Positions 27,590 to 35,361 are shown, counted from the stretch's first letter. The stretch: 44,196 bases of DNA from Flavobacterium sp. Root935 (GCF_001429295.1 NZ_LMJL01000008.1:653042-697237), one strand, 5' to 3'. The notes: generated by a model not told the origin, from the letters alone. Numbers and translations: made by a program.

Positions 27590-27784
27590 ATGAACCTAAA
27601 AAGATTTTTCGGAGGATTATTGACAATCCTAGGAATAGTAGGACTTATATATACTGCTGTAATTTTTGCCAGCACATCTGGAGAAACGAGAGATATCAAA
27701 TCATTAATTATCTACGGTGTACTAGGAATCGTTTTTTTTATGTCAGGAATCAGTTTGGTTCGTGCTACAAAAGATGAGGCTTAG
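27590..27784 (+). CDS. Small two-helix membrane protein of unknown function
   Basis: The 64 aa have two hydrophobic segments (about 7-28 and 40-58) separated by a short charged loop, with a basic N-terminus (MNLKRFF) and an acidic C-terminus (ATKDEA). It is probably an inner-membrane protein; no family is recognised. A TACATTTG -7 element at 27556-27563 precedes the ATG by 26 nt, supporting real expression. It stands alone between the two-component operon and the convergent dctA. The 208-nt gap before it holds the response regulator terminator and this promoter only. Confidence 0.65.
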   Translation: MNLKRFFGGLLTILGIVGLIYTAVIFASTSGETRDIKSLIIYGVLGIVFFMSGISLVRATKDEA

Positions 27785-27812
27785 TTTCTTTTAAAGTAAC
27801 ATTTAAAGTAAC

Positions 27813-27885
27813 AAAGGTTCAGAGGTGCAGAGGTTCAAAGGATTTAAAAACTTTGTCCCTTCGTGACTCTGAACCTTTGAACCTT
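27813..27885. repeat. Nested inverted repeats between convergent genes
   Basis: AAAGGTTCAGAG (27813) pairs perfectly with CTCTGAACCTTT (27867), and AGGTTCAAAGG (27831) with CCTTTGAACCT (27874). The two pairings overlap and are mutually exclusive. It may act as a terminator for dctA or the small gene; the composition resembles flavobacterial intergenic repeats. Confidence 0.6.
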
Positions 27886-27892
27886 AAAAAAT

Positions 27893-29143
27893 CTACTCTT
27901 CTAAAACTGGATCAAGATTCAATTCTGTAAAATCTCTTTCTGTTTTAGAAATTATAATGGTTGCTACTGTGTTGCCTATCAAATTTGTAATTGCTCTGGC
28001 TTCACTCATAAATTTATCAACTCCCAATAAAAAGGCCAAACCTTCAACGGGAATTTTATGAAGCGCCGTTAATGTAGATGCTAAAACAATAAAACCGCTT
28101 CCGGTAACTCCCGCCGCACCTTTCGAAGTAATCATTAAAATTCCGATAACGGTTAGGATTTCGAAGAAACTCAAATGTACATCGTATAGCTGTGCTAAGA
28201 AAATTACTGACATCGAAAGATAAATCGAAGTTCCATCGAGATTAAAAGAATATCCAGTCGGAATTACCAATCCTACAACCGATTTACTGCAGCCCATTCT
28301 CTCTAGTTTTACCATAATACTCGGCAAAGCAGCTTCTGAAGAGGAAGTTCCTAAAACCAATAAAAGTTCCTCTTTAATATATTTTAAAATCGAAAGAATA
28401 CTGATTTTATAATATCGCAGAATACTTCCTAAAATTAGAAACACAAAAAGTGCCATGGTTAAATATACACAAAGCATTAATTTCCCAAGCGGAATTAAAG
28501 TTGCTAATCCAAACTTTCCAATTGTGTAAGCCATTCCTCCAAAAGCTCCAATAGGTGCGAGATACATTACATATTTTAAACAGGTAAAAACAACTTTAGA
28601 AAAACGTTCCAAAACCAAAATAGTTTGTTCTCTTTTTTGGTAGAAATTCAAAGCAATTCCACAAATAATTGCTGCCAGCAAAACCTGCAGCGTAAAATTG
28701 GAAAAGAAAAATTGAATCCACGAAAAGTTCTCTGCACTCGAATTTGTATATTGACTTGCATCTCCGAGAGTTAATCCTGATTTATCTATTTTTCCTGGTT
28801 GAAATAAATAAGCAACCGCAACGCCAATTGCCAATGCTATTGTAGAAACTACCTCAAAATAAGCAAGAGCTTTTATCCCAATGCGCCCTACTTTCTTTAG
28901 ATTTCCCATTCCAGAAATTCCTAAAACAATTGTTAGGAAAATAATTGGCCCAATAAAAAACTTGATAATATCAACGAATCTTTTACCCAAAATTTCCATT
29001 TTTACTCCATTTTCAGGAGAAAAATGTCCAAGCAGAATCCCGGCAATAATTGCAATTAAAACCCAAAAAGTCAAATTGGTAATTACAGCGCGGAAAAGAC
29101 TTTTATTAGTTTTGGAAGAAGGATTTGGAGTAGAAATATTCAT
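27893..29143 (-). CDS. dctA: C4-dicarboxylate:cation symporter (DAACS family)
   Basis: Inner-membrane sodium- or proton-coupled uptake of succinate, fumarate or malate, or possibly glutamate/aspartate. The 416 aa show the DAACS fold of eight membrane segments. The re-entrant hairpin serine region is GTSSSEAALPSIM, then LDGTSIYL, the second hairpin segment GAAGVTGSGFIVLAST, and the substrate-site helix DKFMSEARAITNLIGNTVAT. The last of these closely follows DctA (FMSEARALTNLVGN) rather than the glutamate carriers, which have an Arg and Asp in this helix. This favours dicarboxylate transport. The gene is convergent with the small membrane protein, and its upstream neighbour is rnpB on the same strand. 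Confidence 0.8.
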   Translation of the reverse strand: MNISTPNPSSKTNKSLFRAVITNLTFWVLIAIIAGILLGHFSPENGVKMEILGKRFVDIIKFFIGPIIFLTIVLGISGMGNLKKVGRIGIKALAYFEVVSTIALAIGVAVAYLFQPGKIDKSGLTLGDASQYTNSSAENFSWIQFFFSNFTLQVLLAAIICGIALNFYQKREQTILVLERFSKVVFTCLKYVMYLAPIGAFGGMAYTIGKFGLATLIPLGKLMLCVYLTMALFVFLILGSILRYYKISILSILKYIKEELLLVLGTSSSEAALPSIMVKLERMGCSKSVVGLVIPTGYSFNLDGTSIYLSMSVIFLAQLYDVHLSFFEILTVIGILMITSKGAAGVTGSGFIVLASTLTALHKIPVEGLAFLLGVDKFMSEARAITNLIGNTVATIIISKTERDFTELNLDPVLEE

Positions 29144-29180
29144 GAAGCAGGTTTAGATAGTTTCACAAATATATAAAAAA

Positions 29181-29515
29181 TGCAGACCTATAAGCCGGAT
29201 TCTGTTCTTGTCTCATTTTACAACGAGACAATACCTTATCATTTATCTAGATCATGCATTACTGCATGACTCAAGCTACCTACCCTTCAGCAACGGACGA
29301 GAAGCCCTTAAATGCTGATATACTTGGTATTTCACCGCATAGAGTTTACCTGTTTTCACTACAGCATTACCTGTACATACTTTCTGCTGCACTTGTCCTA
29401 ATCCCGATCCCGAGACTTCGGGACGAGACCGACGGGTGTTACCCGCTATGCTTCTCTGTGGTGTCCGGACTTTCCTCCCTCCCAATAAATTGGAACGACG
29501 ATAAGGCGGTCTGCG
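29181..29515 (-). ncRNA. rnpB: RNase P RNA (bacterial type A)
   Basis: Catalytic RNA that matures tRNA 5' ends. Read on the minus strand, the 5' part has the canonical GGAGGGAGGAAAGTCCGGAC (about 29486-29467), and the 3' end has ACAGAATCCGGCTTATAGG (about 29207-29187), the P4-forming universal core pair. A TACTTTTG -7 element on the minus strand at 29519-29526 sets the 5' end near 29515, and a T-run after 29181 sets the 3' end. Length of about 335 nt is typical. Open frames that cross this interval on either strand are not genes. Confidence 0.95.
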
Positions 29516-29640
29516 CGGCAAAAGTACAATTTTATCACTTAACTATATTGGTTTTAAATTTCCGATTTTATGAGTTCATCATAACTTTTTAATTTTAAAT
29601 TAGTTATCTTTAAAAATCTATTAATTTAAATTCAGTTATC

Positions 29641-29934
29641 ATGAAAAGAATGTATCATTACGCAACTGTCTCAAAGGCTTTAGATCAATTGAATGAAAAA
29701 GGATTTACATGTGATTTTAATCGAAATGCTGACATGATTAAAAAGAATCCTGAGAAATTTGAAATTGTTCATGTGTATCGATACGAAGGGGAATCAGACC
29801 CAGCGGATGAGGCAGTTGTATACGGAATTAAATCTACTAACGGCAAAAAGGGCGTGTATGTAGCTGGTTTTTCAGCCGATTCAGATCAGGAAACAGCTAA
29901 ATTTTTATTTGATTTAAGTATTAGAGGAAGGTAG
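29641..29934 (+). CDS. Small conserved soluble protein of unknown function
   Basis: The 97 aa have no signal peptide and no membrane segment. The opening [27 protein letters not shown] is a pattern I recall from short Bacteroidetes proteins that databases sometimes mislabel as phosphoribosylpyrophosphate synthetase. No PRPP-binding or ATP-binding motif is present, so that name should not be used. The C-terminal half has [18 protein letters not shown], a predicted beta hairpin. It is divergent from rnpB, followed by a dispersed palindromic repeat, and probably cytoplasmic. Its role is unknown. Confidence 0.7.
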   Translation: MKRMYHYATVSKALDQLNEKGFTCDFNRNADMIKKNPEKFEIVHVYRYEGESDPADEAVVYGIKSTNGKKGVYVAGFSADSDQETAKFLFDLSIRGR

Positions 29935-29947
29935 TTTATTAACTTTT

Positions 29948-30019
29948 GTCATTTCGACGAAAAACAAATCACACTAAAATGCTGTAAAGTAAAATGCGAT
30001 TTCTCTTTCGTCGAGATGA
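29948..30019. repeat. Dispersed palindromic repeat (GTCATTTCGACGAA type)
   Basis: The left arm GTCATTTCGACGAA...AAATCACAC (29948-29974) pairs with the right arm GCGATTTCTCTTTCGTCGAG followed by ATGA (29996-30018). A half copy of the same word (GAAATGACTGTTTCGACGAA, about 22956-22975) lies after rsmD. I recognise these words from intergenic repeats of flavobacteria. Confidence 0.7.
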
Positions 30020-30082
30020 TATAAATGGAAAGAATTATTGTAAAAATGTGTTAGTTTTAACCTTAAAAACTGATTCAAAACA

Positions 30083-30338
30083 TTAAAAACTTAAATCCAT
30101 TTTTTTCTTTGCTTTTAAACTTTTAAGATGTTTTATTGGATCAAAGTTTTCTACATGACCACTGTATTGTCCTTCTTCACAGCTTTTTTTAATGTTATAA
30201 TTTATTTTCTTCTTCTTCCAAAAGACGCAATCCAGCTCTCACAACTTCACTTGCATTTTTATATCTTCCTTCAGAAAGTCTATTTTTAATAAAATTTTCA
30301 AAATGATTTCCTAATGATATAGAAGTATTTCTTCCCAT
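30083..30338 (-). pseudogene. parD: parD-type antitoxin gene with a single frameshift, no toxin partner
   Basis: Reading minus from the ATG at 30338 gives 47 residues starting MGRNTSISLGNHFENFI and including GRYKNASEVVRAGLRLLEE, the ribbon-helix-helix domain and signature of ParD/CC2985 antitoxins, then a stop at 30195-30197. The rest of the family C-terminus continues in another frame (SCEEGQYSGHVENFDPIKHL, LKAKKKMDLSF) to a stop at 30083. Removing one base in the AATAAATTAT stretch joins the two frames into about 84 aa with no other lesion. A functional ParD needs the C-terminal part to neutralise ParE. No parE follows: only 148 nt, occupied by a palindromic repeat, separate it from the next gene. 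A sequencing error is possible. Confidence 0.75.
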
Positions 30339-30430
30339 GCTTAATTTTTAGAATTATAAAGTTACCAAAAATTGGTAATTCCTTCCACTTTCTTTTACTA
30401 TAACGTCTTTTTACTTTAAATATGCTCCAC

Positions 30431-30460
30431 AAAAAAAGCCCGTCAATAAAACGGACTTTT
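30431..30460 (-). terminator. Rho-independent terminator of the LysM/BON pair
   Basis: On the minus strand AAAAGTCCGT pairs with ACGGGCTTTT, followed by a T-run, 20 nt after the LysM gene stop. Confidence 0.88.
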
Positions 30461-30481
30461 ATGCAAAAAGCGTAATTTAAT

Positions 30482-30853
30482 TTACGCCGTTGGTATTTTC
30501 AATTTCCAACCAGGTTGAATTAAGTCAGGGTTTGAAATAACATCTTTATTAGCTTCAAAGATTGTCTGCCAGGAAACTCCAAATTCTTTTCCAATTTTAG
30601 AAAGCGAATCACCACTTTTTACAGTATAATCTGTTGTTGGTCTTGCGGCAACTTGAATATTCATGACCACATCACCTGATCTGTAATCTGGATCAATTTT
30701 AGCGTAAGAATTCCAAAGTTTTTCTTTGTCCTCAGCAGATTTTGCTTCTCCGTCGATATATAAAACGTTATCCTGCTCTCTTAATTGCAAATTGGCGATT
30801 CCTAATTCAGCTGCCAAATTTGTCAATTCTCTATATTTATCTAGTAAACTCAT
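30482..30853 (-). CDS. BON- and LysM-domain protein
   Basis: The 123 aa have an N-terminal BON-like region (about 10-65, ending VVMNIQVA) and a C-terminal LysM domain (about 77-121: YTVKSGDSLSKIGKEFGVSW, then QPGWKLKIP), resembling E. coli YgaU/Kbp, a cytoplasmic potassium-binding protein. There is no signal peptide, as in YgaU, although LysM usually binds peptidoglycan. It starts 6 nt downstream of the BON lipoprotein gene and ends at a strong terminator, so the two form an operon. A role in osmotic or envelope stress is inferred from the family. Confidence 0.85.
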   Translation of the reverse strand: MSLLDKYRELTNLAAELGIANLQLREQDNVLYIDGEAKSAEDKEKLWNSYAKIDPDYRSGDVVMNIQVAARPTTDYTVKSGDSLSKIGKEFGVSWQTIFEANKDVISNPDLIQPGWKLKIPTA

Positions 30854-30859
30854 GATGCT

Positions 30860-31339
30860 TTATTTAATAGTTAATTTGTTATCAACTTTTTTGGGTTTCA
30901 ATTCCTGTATGCTTTGTAATAGAGGCTGTAATTTGTCTCTTTTTATTTCTCCCGAAAGTGTTACAACACCTCCTACAACAGTTGCACTTACCCCATCATA
31001 CGAGTCTACAACTTTATGTATCGATTTATCTAATTCAGCATCTGAATTGATTACCACAGTTGCTGCAGCAGGTTCTTGATTAGCTCTTGCAATTTCGCAG
31101 GTATTCACTACAGATTTTACACCTTTCGTTGCTCTAACACTTTTTTCGATATTCTTTTTGAAAATTTCGTCGTCGCAAGTTCCAGTAATTGTTGCGACAC
31201 CTTCATGCACAGTAACTTGTATGTTTGGTGTGTCACTTAATTTTTCGCTGATTGCTTTTTCTATATCTGCATCTTTAGGAGCGCATGCTGCAAGTGAAAC
31301 AAAAAGACCGATTCCCAATAAAATTGATTTGATTTTCAT
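30860..31339 (-). CDS. BON-domain lipoprotein (two BON repeats)
   Basis: The 159 aa start with a lipoprotein signal peptide (MKIKSILLGIGLFVSLAAC, lipid-accepting Cys19). Two BON domains follow, about 26-80 (IQVTVHEGVATITGTCDDE) and 95-155 (VSATVVGGVVTLSGEIKRD). BON proteins such as OsmY and DolP bind membranes or stabilise the envelope. It is the first gene of a two-gene operon with the LysM/BON protein 6 nt downstream. It probably faces the periplasm from the inner or outer membrane. Expression under osmotic stress is likely by analogy, but no regulatory site was recognised. Confidence 0.85.
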   Translation of the reverse strand: MKIKSILLGIGLFVSLAACAPKDADIEKAISEKLSDTPNIQVTVHEGVATITGTCDDEIFKKNIEKSVRATKGVKSVVNTCEIARANQEPAAATVVINSDAELDKSIHKVVDSYDGVSATVVGGVVTLSGEIKRDKLQPLLQSIQELKPKKVDNKLTIK

Positions 31340-31418
31340 AATAATAAAGTTTTAATAATTAACTATCTAAAATTAAACAGTTTAAATATCAAAACATTAT
31401 AGGATATGCTAATGAATT

Positions 31419-31931
31419 TTATATCTTTTCCAGTAAAAATAAGCTAGATTTATTTTTGAGAGTTTCTAACAATAAGACTAATTCACCTACTTCAGTCATT
31501 GGCATTTTTACAACAGTATCAATTTCAGCTTCATTAGAAGTTATTACTAAAGTTCCCTCCTTATCTTCTTCATATCCTGCAGCCAAAGCATAAAATTTTG
31601 GATTTGAAATTGATATTTCCTTCTTTCCATCTTTAAACCAGCCGTAATTGGCTTCATAAATGATTTTGTTTTCTAAAAACTGAATATTTTCTTCGCCGTA
31701 AGTATTCCACAGAGAAACTCTAAGTGTATGAAAACCTACTAGAGAGAATATACCAATTCCGATAAAGAAGCCAATATGTAAACCACTTCCAAGTGCGACA
31801 CTAAAAACTGCCCCAACTATTGGAAAAATAAAAAAAGAAAAAGCTAAGGAAAACATCACTACTCTTACTAAGAACGGAGATTTTTTTACTTTTAAATTTA
31901 AGGTATTATTTGATAAATTATATTGTTGCAT
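31419..31931 (-). CDS. Membrane protein with PH-like C-terminal domain, function unknown
   Basis: The 170 aa have two closely spaced hydrophobic segments (about 23-45 and 48-70) followed by a soluble region of beta character (NIQFLENKIIYEANYGWFK, then LVITSNEAEIDTVVKMP) that resembles bacterial PH-like domains. The soluble part is probably cytoplasmic. It starts 12 nt after the DUF6000 gene on the same strand, so the two are likely co-transcribed. No family name can be given with confidence. A basic patch VKKSPF before the first helix fits the positive-inside rule. Confidence 0.6.
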   Translation of the reverse strand: MQQYNLSNNTLNLKVKKSPFLVRVVMFSLAFSFFIFPIVGAVFSVALGSGLHIGFFIGIGIFSLVGFHTLRVSLWNTYGEENIQFLENKIIYEANYGWFKDGKKEISISNPKFYALAAGYEEDKEGTLVITSNEAEIDTVVKMPMTEVGELVLLLETLKNKSSLFLLEKI

Positions 31932-31943
31932 AAATTACATTAA

Positions 31944-32585
31944 TTAAAAACGTTCCACCAATTCAATTAATTCCAGCTGTTTTTCTAAATTTACTGTTGA
32001 AATTTCTTTACTCCAAAATGGTTTGTTATTTAAAAATTTCATCCAATTATCAAAATGTCTTTCGAGATGATTTGTTGAGTTTACTTTATCTAAATATGCA
32101 ATAGCCTCCAGTGCTGATCTTTGATCAAACCATAAATCTGGTTTTATTAAGTAATAATCGAGATATAAATTCAAATATTCGACACATTTTTCTGAATTAA
32201 AGTGCGCTAAGACTTTACAGTATACAGTTCCTGCATAACAGACTTCACTTTTTAATAGATGAGTTCCAATAATATCTATAAATTGTGTTTGATTTGTGAT
32301 TGCAGAAAAAAAAGCTCCGGTTTGCCTTGTTCGCCAATTAAAATCACCAAGATTGCTTTGAATAATTTCAGGTGAGATTTCATTTTTTACATCAATCAAT
32401 TTTCTAATCCACTCTTCACTTATATCGCTAATATTCATGTAGAATGGCATTACCCATCTTTTAATAAAATTTTCCGTTAACTCAAAATCATTTTTAAACA
32501 AATATAAATTTTCAAAAGGAGACTTGTGACTTACTGTTGCACCCGCAACATGCAATTTTAGTTCATTCAATTCTTTTTTATTCAT
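31944..32585 (-). CDS. DUF6000 family protein
   Basis: The 213 aa are soluble, with no signal peptide. Segments such as RWVMPFYMNI, LGDFNWRTRQTGAFFSAI and CYAGTVYCKVLAHFN match my memory of DUF6000, a helical, HEAT-like family often found near immunity or contact-dependent inhibition genes. Here no toxin gene is adjacent. The partner is a small PH-like membrane protein 12 nt downstream. An orphan immunity role is possible but not supported directly. The upstream gap 32586-32829 is AT-rich and carries the dnaX promoter on the opposite strand. Confidence 0.65.
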   Translation of the reverse strand: MNKKELNELKLHVAGATVSHKSPFENLYLFKNDFELTENFIKRWVMPFYMNISDISEEWIRKLIDVKNEISPEIIQSNLGDFNWRTRQTGAFFSAITNQTQFIDIIGTHLLKSEVCYAGTVYCKVLAHFNSEKCVEYLNLYLDYYLIKPDLWFDQRSALEAIAYLDKVNSTNHLERHFDNWMKFLNNKPFWSKEISTVNLEKQLELIELVERF

Positions 32586-32778
32586 CTCAAGATATTTTCA
32601 TTTAATTGAGTTTTTTAATTATAAACTTATCTCACTTTAAAATAATTTACTTCTGTAAAAATATTCATTTCAACCTATAAAATGACTTAATTAAAAAAGA
32701 TATTTAGCTAATAAACTCTATTATCTTCTAATACTCAATCCACTCAAAAAACCTTTAAAAGTTTTATGATTTTCAGAT

Positions 32779-32809
32779 TTGTGATTTGGTAATTTTCAGC
32801 CTATATTTG
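32779..32809 (+). promoter_or_regulatory. Bacteroidetes-type promoter of dnaX
   Basis: A TTG -33 box (32779-32781) and a TATATTTG -7 box (32802-32809) are 20 bp apart, and the dnaX ATG follows 20 nt later. This is the best two-part promoter in the window. Confidence 0.7.
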
Positions 32810-32829
32810 CTATCGAATAAAAACAGAAT

Positions 32830-33915
32830 ATGGAACAATTTGTAGTATCGGCTCGTAAATACCGCCCGCAGACCTTTAAGGATGTTGTGGGGCAAAAAGC
32901 CATTACCAACACTTTGTTGAATGCTATTGACAGCAATCACCTTGCTTCTGCCCTTTTGTTTACTGGACCACGTGGAGTTGGAAAAACTACCTGCGCGCGT
33001 ATCTTGGCTCGTAAAATAAACCAGCCTGGATATGACGATCCAAATGAAGATTTTGCTTTTAACGTTTTTGAGTTAGATGCTGCTTCAAACAACTCAGTTG
33101 ATGACATTCGAAGCTTGATTGATCAGGTTCGAATCCCGCCGCAAACTGGACAATACAAAGTATATATCATTGACGAGGTTCATATGTTGTCTTCGGCTGC
33201 TTTTAATGCTTTTCTTAAAACATTAGAAGAACCGCCAAAACATGCTATTTTCATTTTAGCAACAACAGAAAAACACAAAATTATCCCGACGATTTTATCT
33301 CGCTGTCAGATATTTGATTTTAAAAGAATTACAGTAAAAGATGCTAAAGAACATTTAGCTGAAGTTGCAAAAAGTCAAGGAATCAATTTTGAAGATGATG
33401 CACTGCACATTATTGCTCAAAAAGCAGATGGTGCAATGCGTGATGCTTTGTCTATTTTTGACCGTGTGGTTTCGTATTGCGGAACTAATTTAACACGTCA
33501 AGCCGTAACCGAAAACCTAAACGTTTTAGATTACGAAACTTACATTTCGATTACCGCTTTGATTTTGGAAAATAAAATTCCAGATCTTTTATTAGCATAC
33601 AACGATATTCTTGCAAAAGGTTTTGACGGACATCATTTTATTGCTGGATTGGCTTCTCATTTTAGAGATTTACTAGTCAGCAAAACGCCTTCTACCATTG
33701 CTTTATTAGAAGTGGGAGAACAAGCACAGCAAATGTATGGCGCTCAGTCTCAAAAATGTACTCAGGAATTTTTATTGAAAGGAATTGATATTGCAAACGA
33801 CTGCGATTTGAAATACAAATTGAGTCAGAATCAGCGACTTTTAGTAGAATTATGTTTGATGCAATTGGCCTCTATCAACTTTGATGGAGAAAAAAAAAAG
33901 TTGAGCAATTCATAA
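32830..33915 (+). CDS. dnaX: DNA polymerase III gamma/tau subunit, zero-frame (gamma-length) product
   Basis: Clamp-loader ATPase of the replisome. This frame gives 361 aa: Walker A GPRGVGKT (46-53), Walker B region IIDEVHML, sensor 1 ATTEKH, the SRC arginine finger in TILSRCQIFDF (about 155) and the domain III helices. The Cys-x8-Cys-x2-Cys-x2-Cys zinc module of E. coli DnaX is absent; a short QPGYDDPNEDFAF loop replaces it. The frame stops five codons after a run of ten A residues (33890-33899). The product then has the size of the gamma subunit, which lacks the tau domains that bind polymerase and helicase. Full-length tau requires a -1 shift (see next entry). Confidence 0.9.
   Translation: MEQFVVSARKYRPQTFKDVVGQKAITNTLLNAIDSNHLASALLFTGPRGVGKTTCARILARKINQPGYDDPNEDFAFNVFELDAASNNSVDDIRSLIDQVRIPPQTGQYKVYIIDEVHMLSSAAFNAFLKTLEEPPKHAIFILATTEKHKIIPTILSRCQIFDFKRITVKDAKEHLAEVAKSQGINFEDDALHIIAQKADGAMRDALSIFDRVVSYCGTNLTRQAVTENLNVLDYETYISITALILENKIPDLLLAYNDILAKGFDGHHFIAGLASHFRDLLVSKTPSTIALLEVGEQAQQMYGAQSQKCTQEFLLKGIDIANDCDLKYKLSQNQRLLVELCLMQLASINFDGEKKKLSNS
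33894..33900 (+). promoter_or_regulatory. Slippery heptamer A AAA AAG in dnaX (A10 run)
   Basis: The run A10-G spans 33890-33900 and contains, in the zero frame, A AAA AAG, the heptamer used for -1 frameshifting in E. coli dnaX. A run of ten A also permits RNA polymerase slippage, as described for Thermus dnaX. GGAG lies just upstream (33886-33889), and weak foldable sequence (CTTC/GAAG) lies 50-70 nt downstream. Confidence 0.7.
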
Positions 33916-34607
33916 TTCCGCCCACTTATTATAAAAATGGAAGCTTCTCTATAACGGAAGTTAAAACCCCAGATTTAAAATCCCAAAATCCAAATACGGA
34001 AGAAAAAATCAATATCGATGTCAATCAAAATGGCAGCGAAAACGATAATTCTAACGTTCCAAAAACTGGAAATAGTACTCCAGCTGTAGAAGTTCCAAAA
34101 GTTCAAACTACGGAAACTCCGAAAACAGAAACAAGCAATACGCCTAAGGTTTCTGCATTTTCATTGGCAAGTATCCGAAAAAAGAAAGAACTTGAGGCAA
34201 GCAGTAAATCTTACGTAAAACCCTCATCTGTTTTACCTACTGAGGAATTTACAGAAACTGAAATGTTATTGCATTGGAACAAATATGCCGAACGTTTAGG
34301 TCAAAAAGGATTTAAGATTATGGAATCTATCTTATTAATCAACGATCCTGTTTTGGATGGAACAAGAATTCTTTACGAACTGCCAAACGAAGGTTCAAAA
34401 CTAGAGTTTGAAAGTCAGATTAATGGATTATTAGGGCATTTAAAAGGACATTTACACAATCATGATATTACTATTGAAGTTATTGTAAATGAAAAAGTAG
34501 AAGCTAAAAGAAGTTATAACAATCAGGACCGTTATAATCGTTTCTTAGAGATTAATCCAAACATCGAACTTTTACGTTCAACATTTGGATTGGATTTGAA
34601 AGATTAA
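33900..34607 (+). CDS. dnaX: Tau-specific C-terminal part of dnaX, -1 frame
   Basis: The -1 frame is open without a stop from the A10 run to 34607 and codes for 235 residues starting VEQFIIPPTYYKNG. They comprise a low-complexity linker rich in Pro, Thr and Asn (about 75 residues), a basic SIRKKKE patch, and a conserved C-terminal domain (LLHWNKYAERLGQKGFKIM to the end) typical of Bacteroidetes DnaX. Joined by a -1 shift or one extra A in the mRNA, the product is 592 aa, a normal tau. The TTG at 34164 that could start a 147-aa ORF is not a plausible independent start. It is convergent with the oxidoreductase gene, 15 nt apart, and no hairpin terminator was seen. Confidence 0.85.
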   Translation, partial: VEQFIIPPTYYKNGSFSITEVKTPDLKSQNPNTEEKINIDVNQNGSENDNSNVPKTGNSTPAVEVPKVQTTETPKTETSNTPKVSAFSLASIRKKKELEASSKSYVKPSSVLPTEEFTETEMLLHWNKYAERLGQKGFKIMESILLINDPVLDGTRILYELPNEGSKLEFESQINGLLGHLKGHLHNHDITIEVIVNEKVEAKRSYNNQDRYNRFLEINPNIELLRSTFGLDLKD

Positions 34608-34622
34608 TTTTTTTATTTCTGC

Positions 34623-35201
34623 TTACAGATTTCGAATTCCGAAATTATAAACTTTATCAAGCCATTTTTTTCTCTGCTTTTCTTCAGAACCTTTTATGAT
34701 TCCGATATAACTTACTTTTACAGGCTTTATACCACAAAATTCTAAAGTAGATTTTTTTAACTGATTAACACTTGGTCTTCCGTAAACAAATCTATAATAC
34801 CAGCTCGGCTGATCTAAAGTTGTAATAATGTGTGCAGTTTTTCCTTTTAGCAGTTTATCCCACCAAACTGAATTTTCTCTGTACTGAAAAGCCATTCCTG
34901 GGAGAAATAAACGATCGATAAAGCCTTTTGTAATAGCTGGAAGTCCACCCCACCAAACGGGATGTATCCATACCAAATGATCTGCTCTTTTGATTTTATC
35001 CCAAGATTCCAACAAATCGGGTTCTAATTCGGTTCGTTTTTGGTAACCAAATTTTAAATTGGGATTAAAATCTAGAGATGCAATTGTAATAGTTTCTATT
35101 ACAGCGCCAGAAGATTCGGCTCCATTTTTATAGGATTCTGCAATGCCAAAATTAAAGCTGTCAGGATTTGGATGCCCGTTTATAATCAGTATTTTTTTCA
35201 T
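34623..35201 (-). CDS. NAD(P)H-dependent oxidoreductase, flavodoxin-like fold
   Basis: Member of the Flavodoxin_2 family (MdaB, KefF, NQO1-like quinone reductases), which bind FMN or FAD and reduce quinones with two electrons. The 192 aa have the FMN phosphate loop INGHPNPDSFNFGIAESY, the isoalloxazine segment HPVWWGGLPAITKGFIDR and FLPGMAFQYRE. There is no signal peptide. It lies 160 nt downstream of the Crp/Fnr regulator on the same strand, so the regulator may control it, but no operator was recognised. The native substrate is unknown. KefF-like regulation of potassium efflux is possible in view of the nearby TMEM175 channel gene, but this is speculative. Confidence 0.85.
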   Translation of the reverse strand: MKKILIINGHPNPDSFNFGIAESYKNGAESSGAVIETITIASLDFNPNLKFGYQKRTELEPDLLESWDKIKRADHLVWIHPVWWGGLPAITKGFIDRLFLPGMAFQYRENSVWWDKLLKGKTAHIITTLDQPSWYYRFVYGRPSVNQLKKSTLEFCGIKPVKVSYIGIIKGSEEKQRKKWLDKVYNFGIRNL

Positions 35202-35361
35202 TTTGTTCTTTTTTCAAAAATACTATTCGACTTATTTCTTTTACTGGACAAATGTCCTGAATATTGAAATTGCTTGATTTAATTTTCTAGCAGATTTTTT
35301 ATCTGAAGAAACGATTGAAAAAATCTGCGTAATCTGCAAAATCTGTGTAAAACAAAAAATA

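Noticed and set aside
29254..29592. ORFs of 112 aa (plus) and 81 aa (minus) at 29254-29592
   Set aside because: They lie over the RNase P RNA gene, whose universal core sequences are present; the protein frames are accidental.
30726..31355. Plus-strand ORFs opposite the LysM and BON genes
   Set aside because: The minus-strand genes have clear domains, a lipobox and a terminator; the plus frames are shadows.
34164..34607. Separate 147-aa gene starting at TTG
   Set aside because: The same frame is open back to the dnaX A10 run and encodes the tau linker and C-terminal domain, so it is the end of dnaX and not an independent gene.
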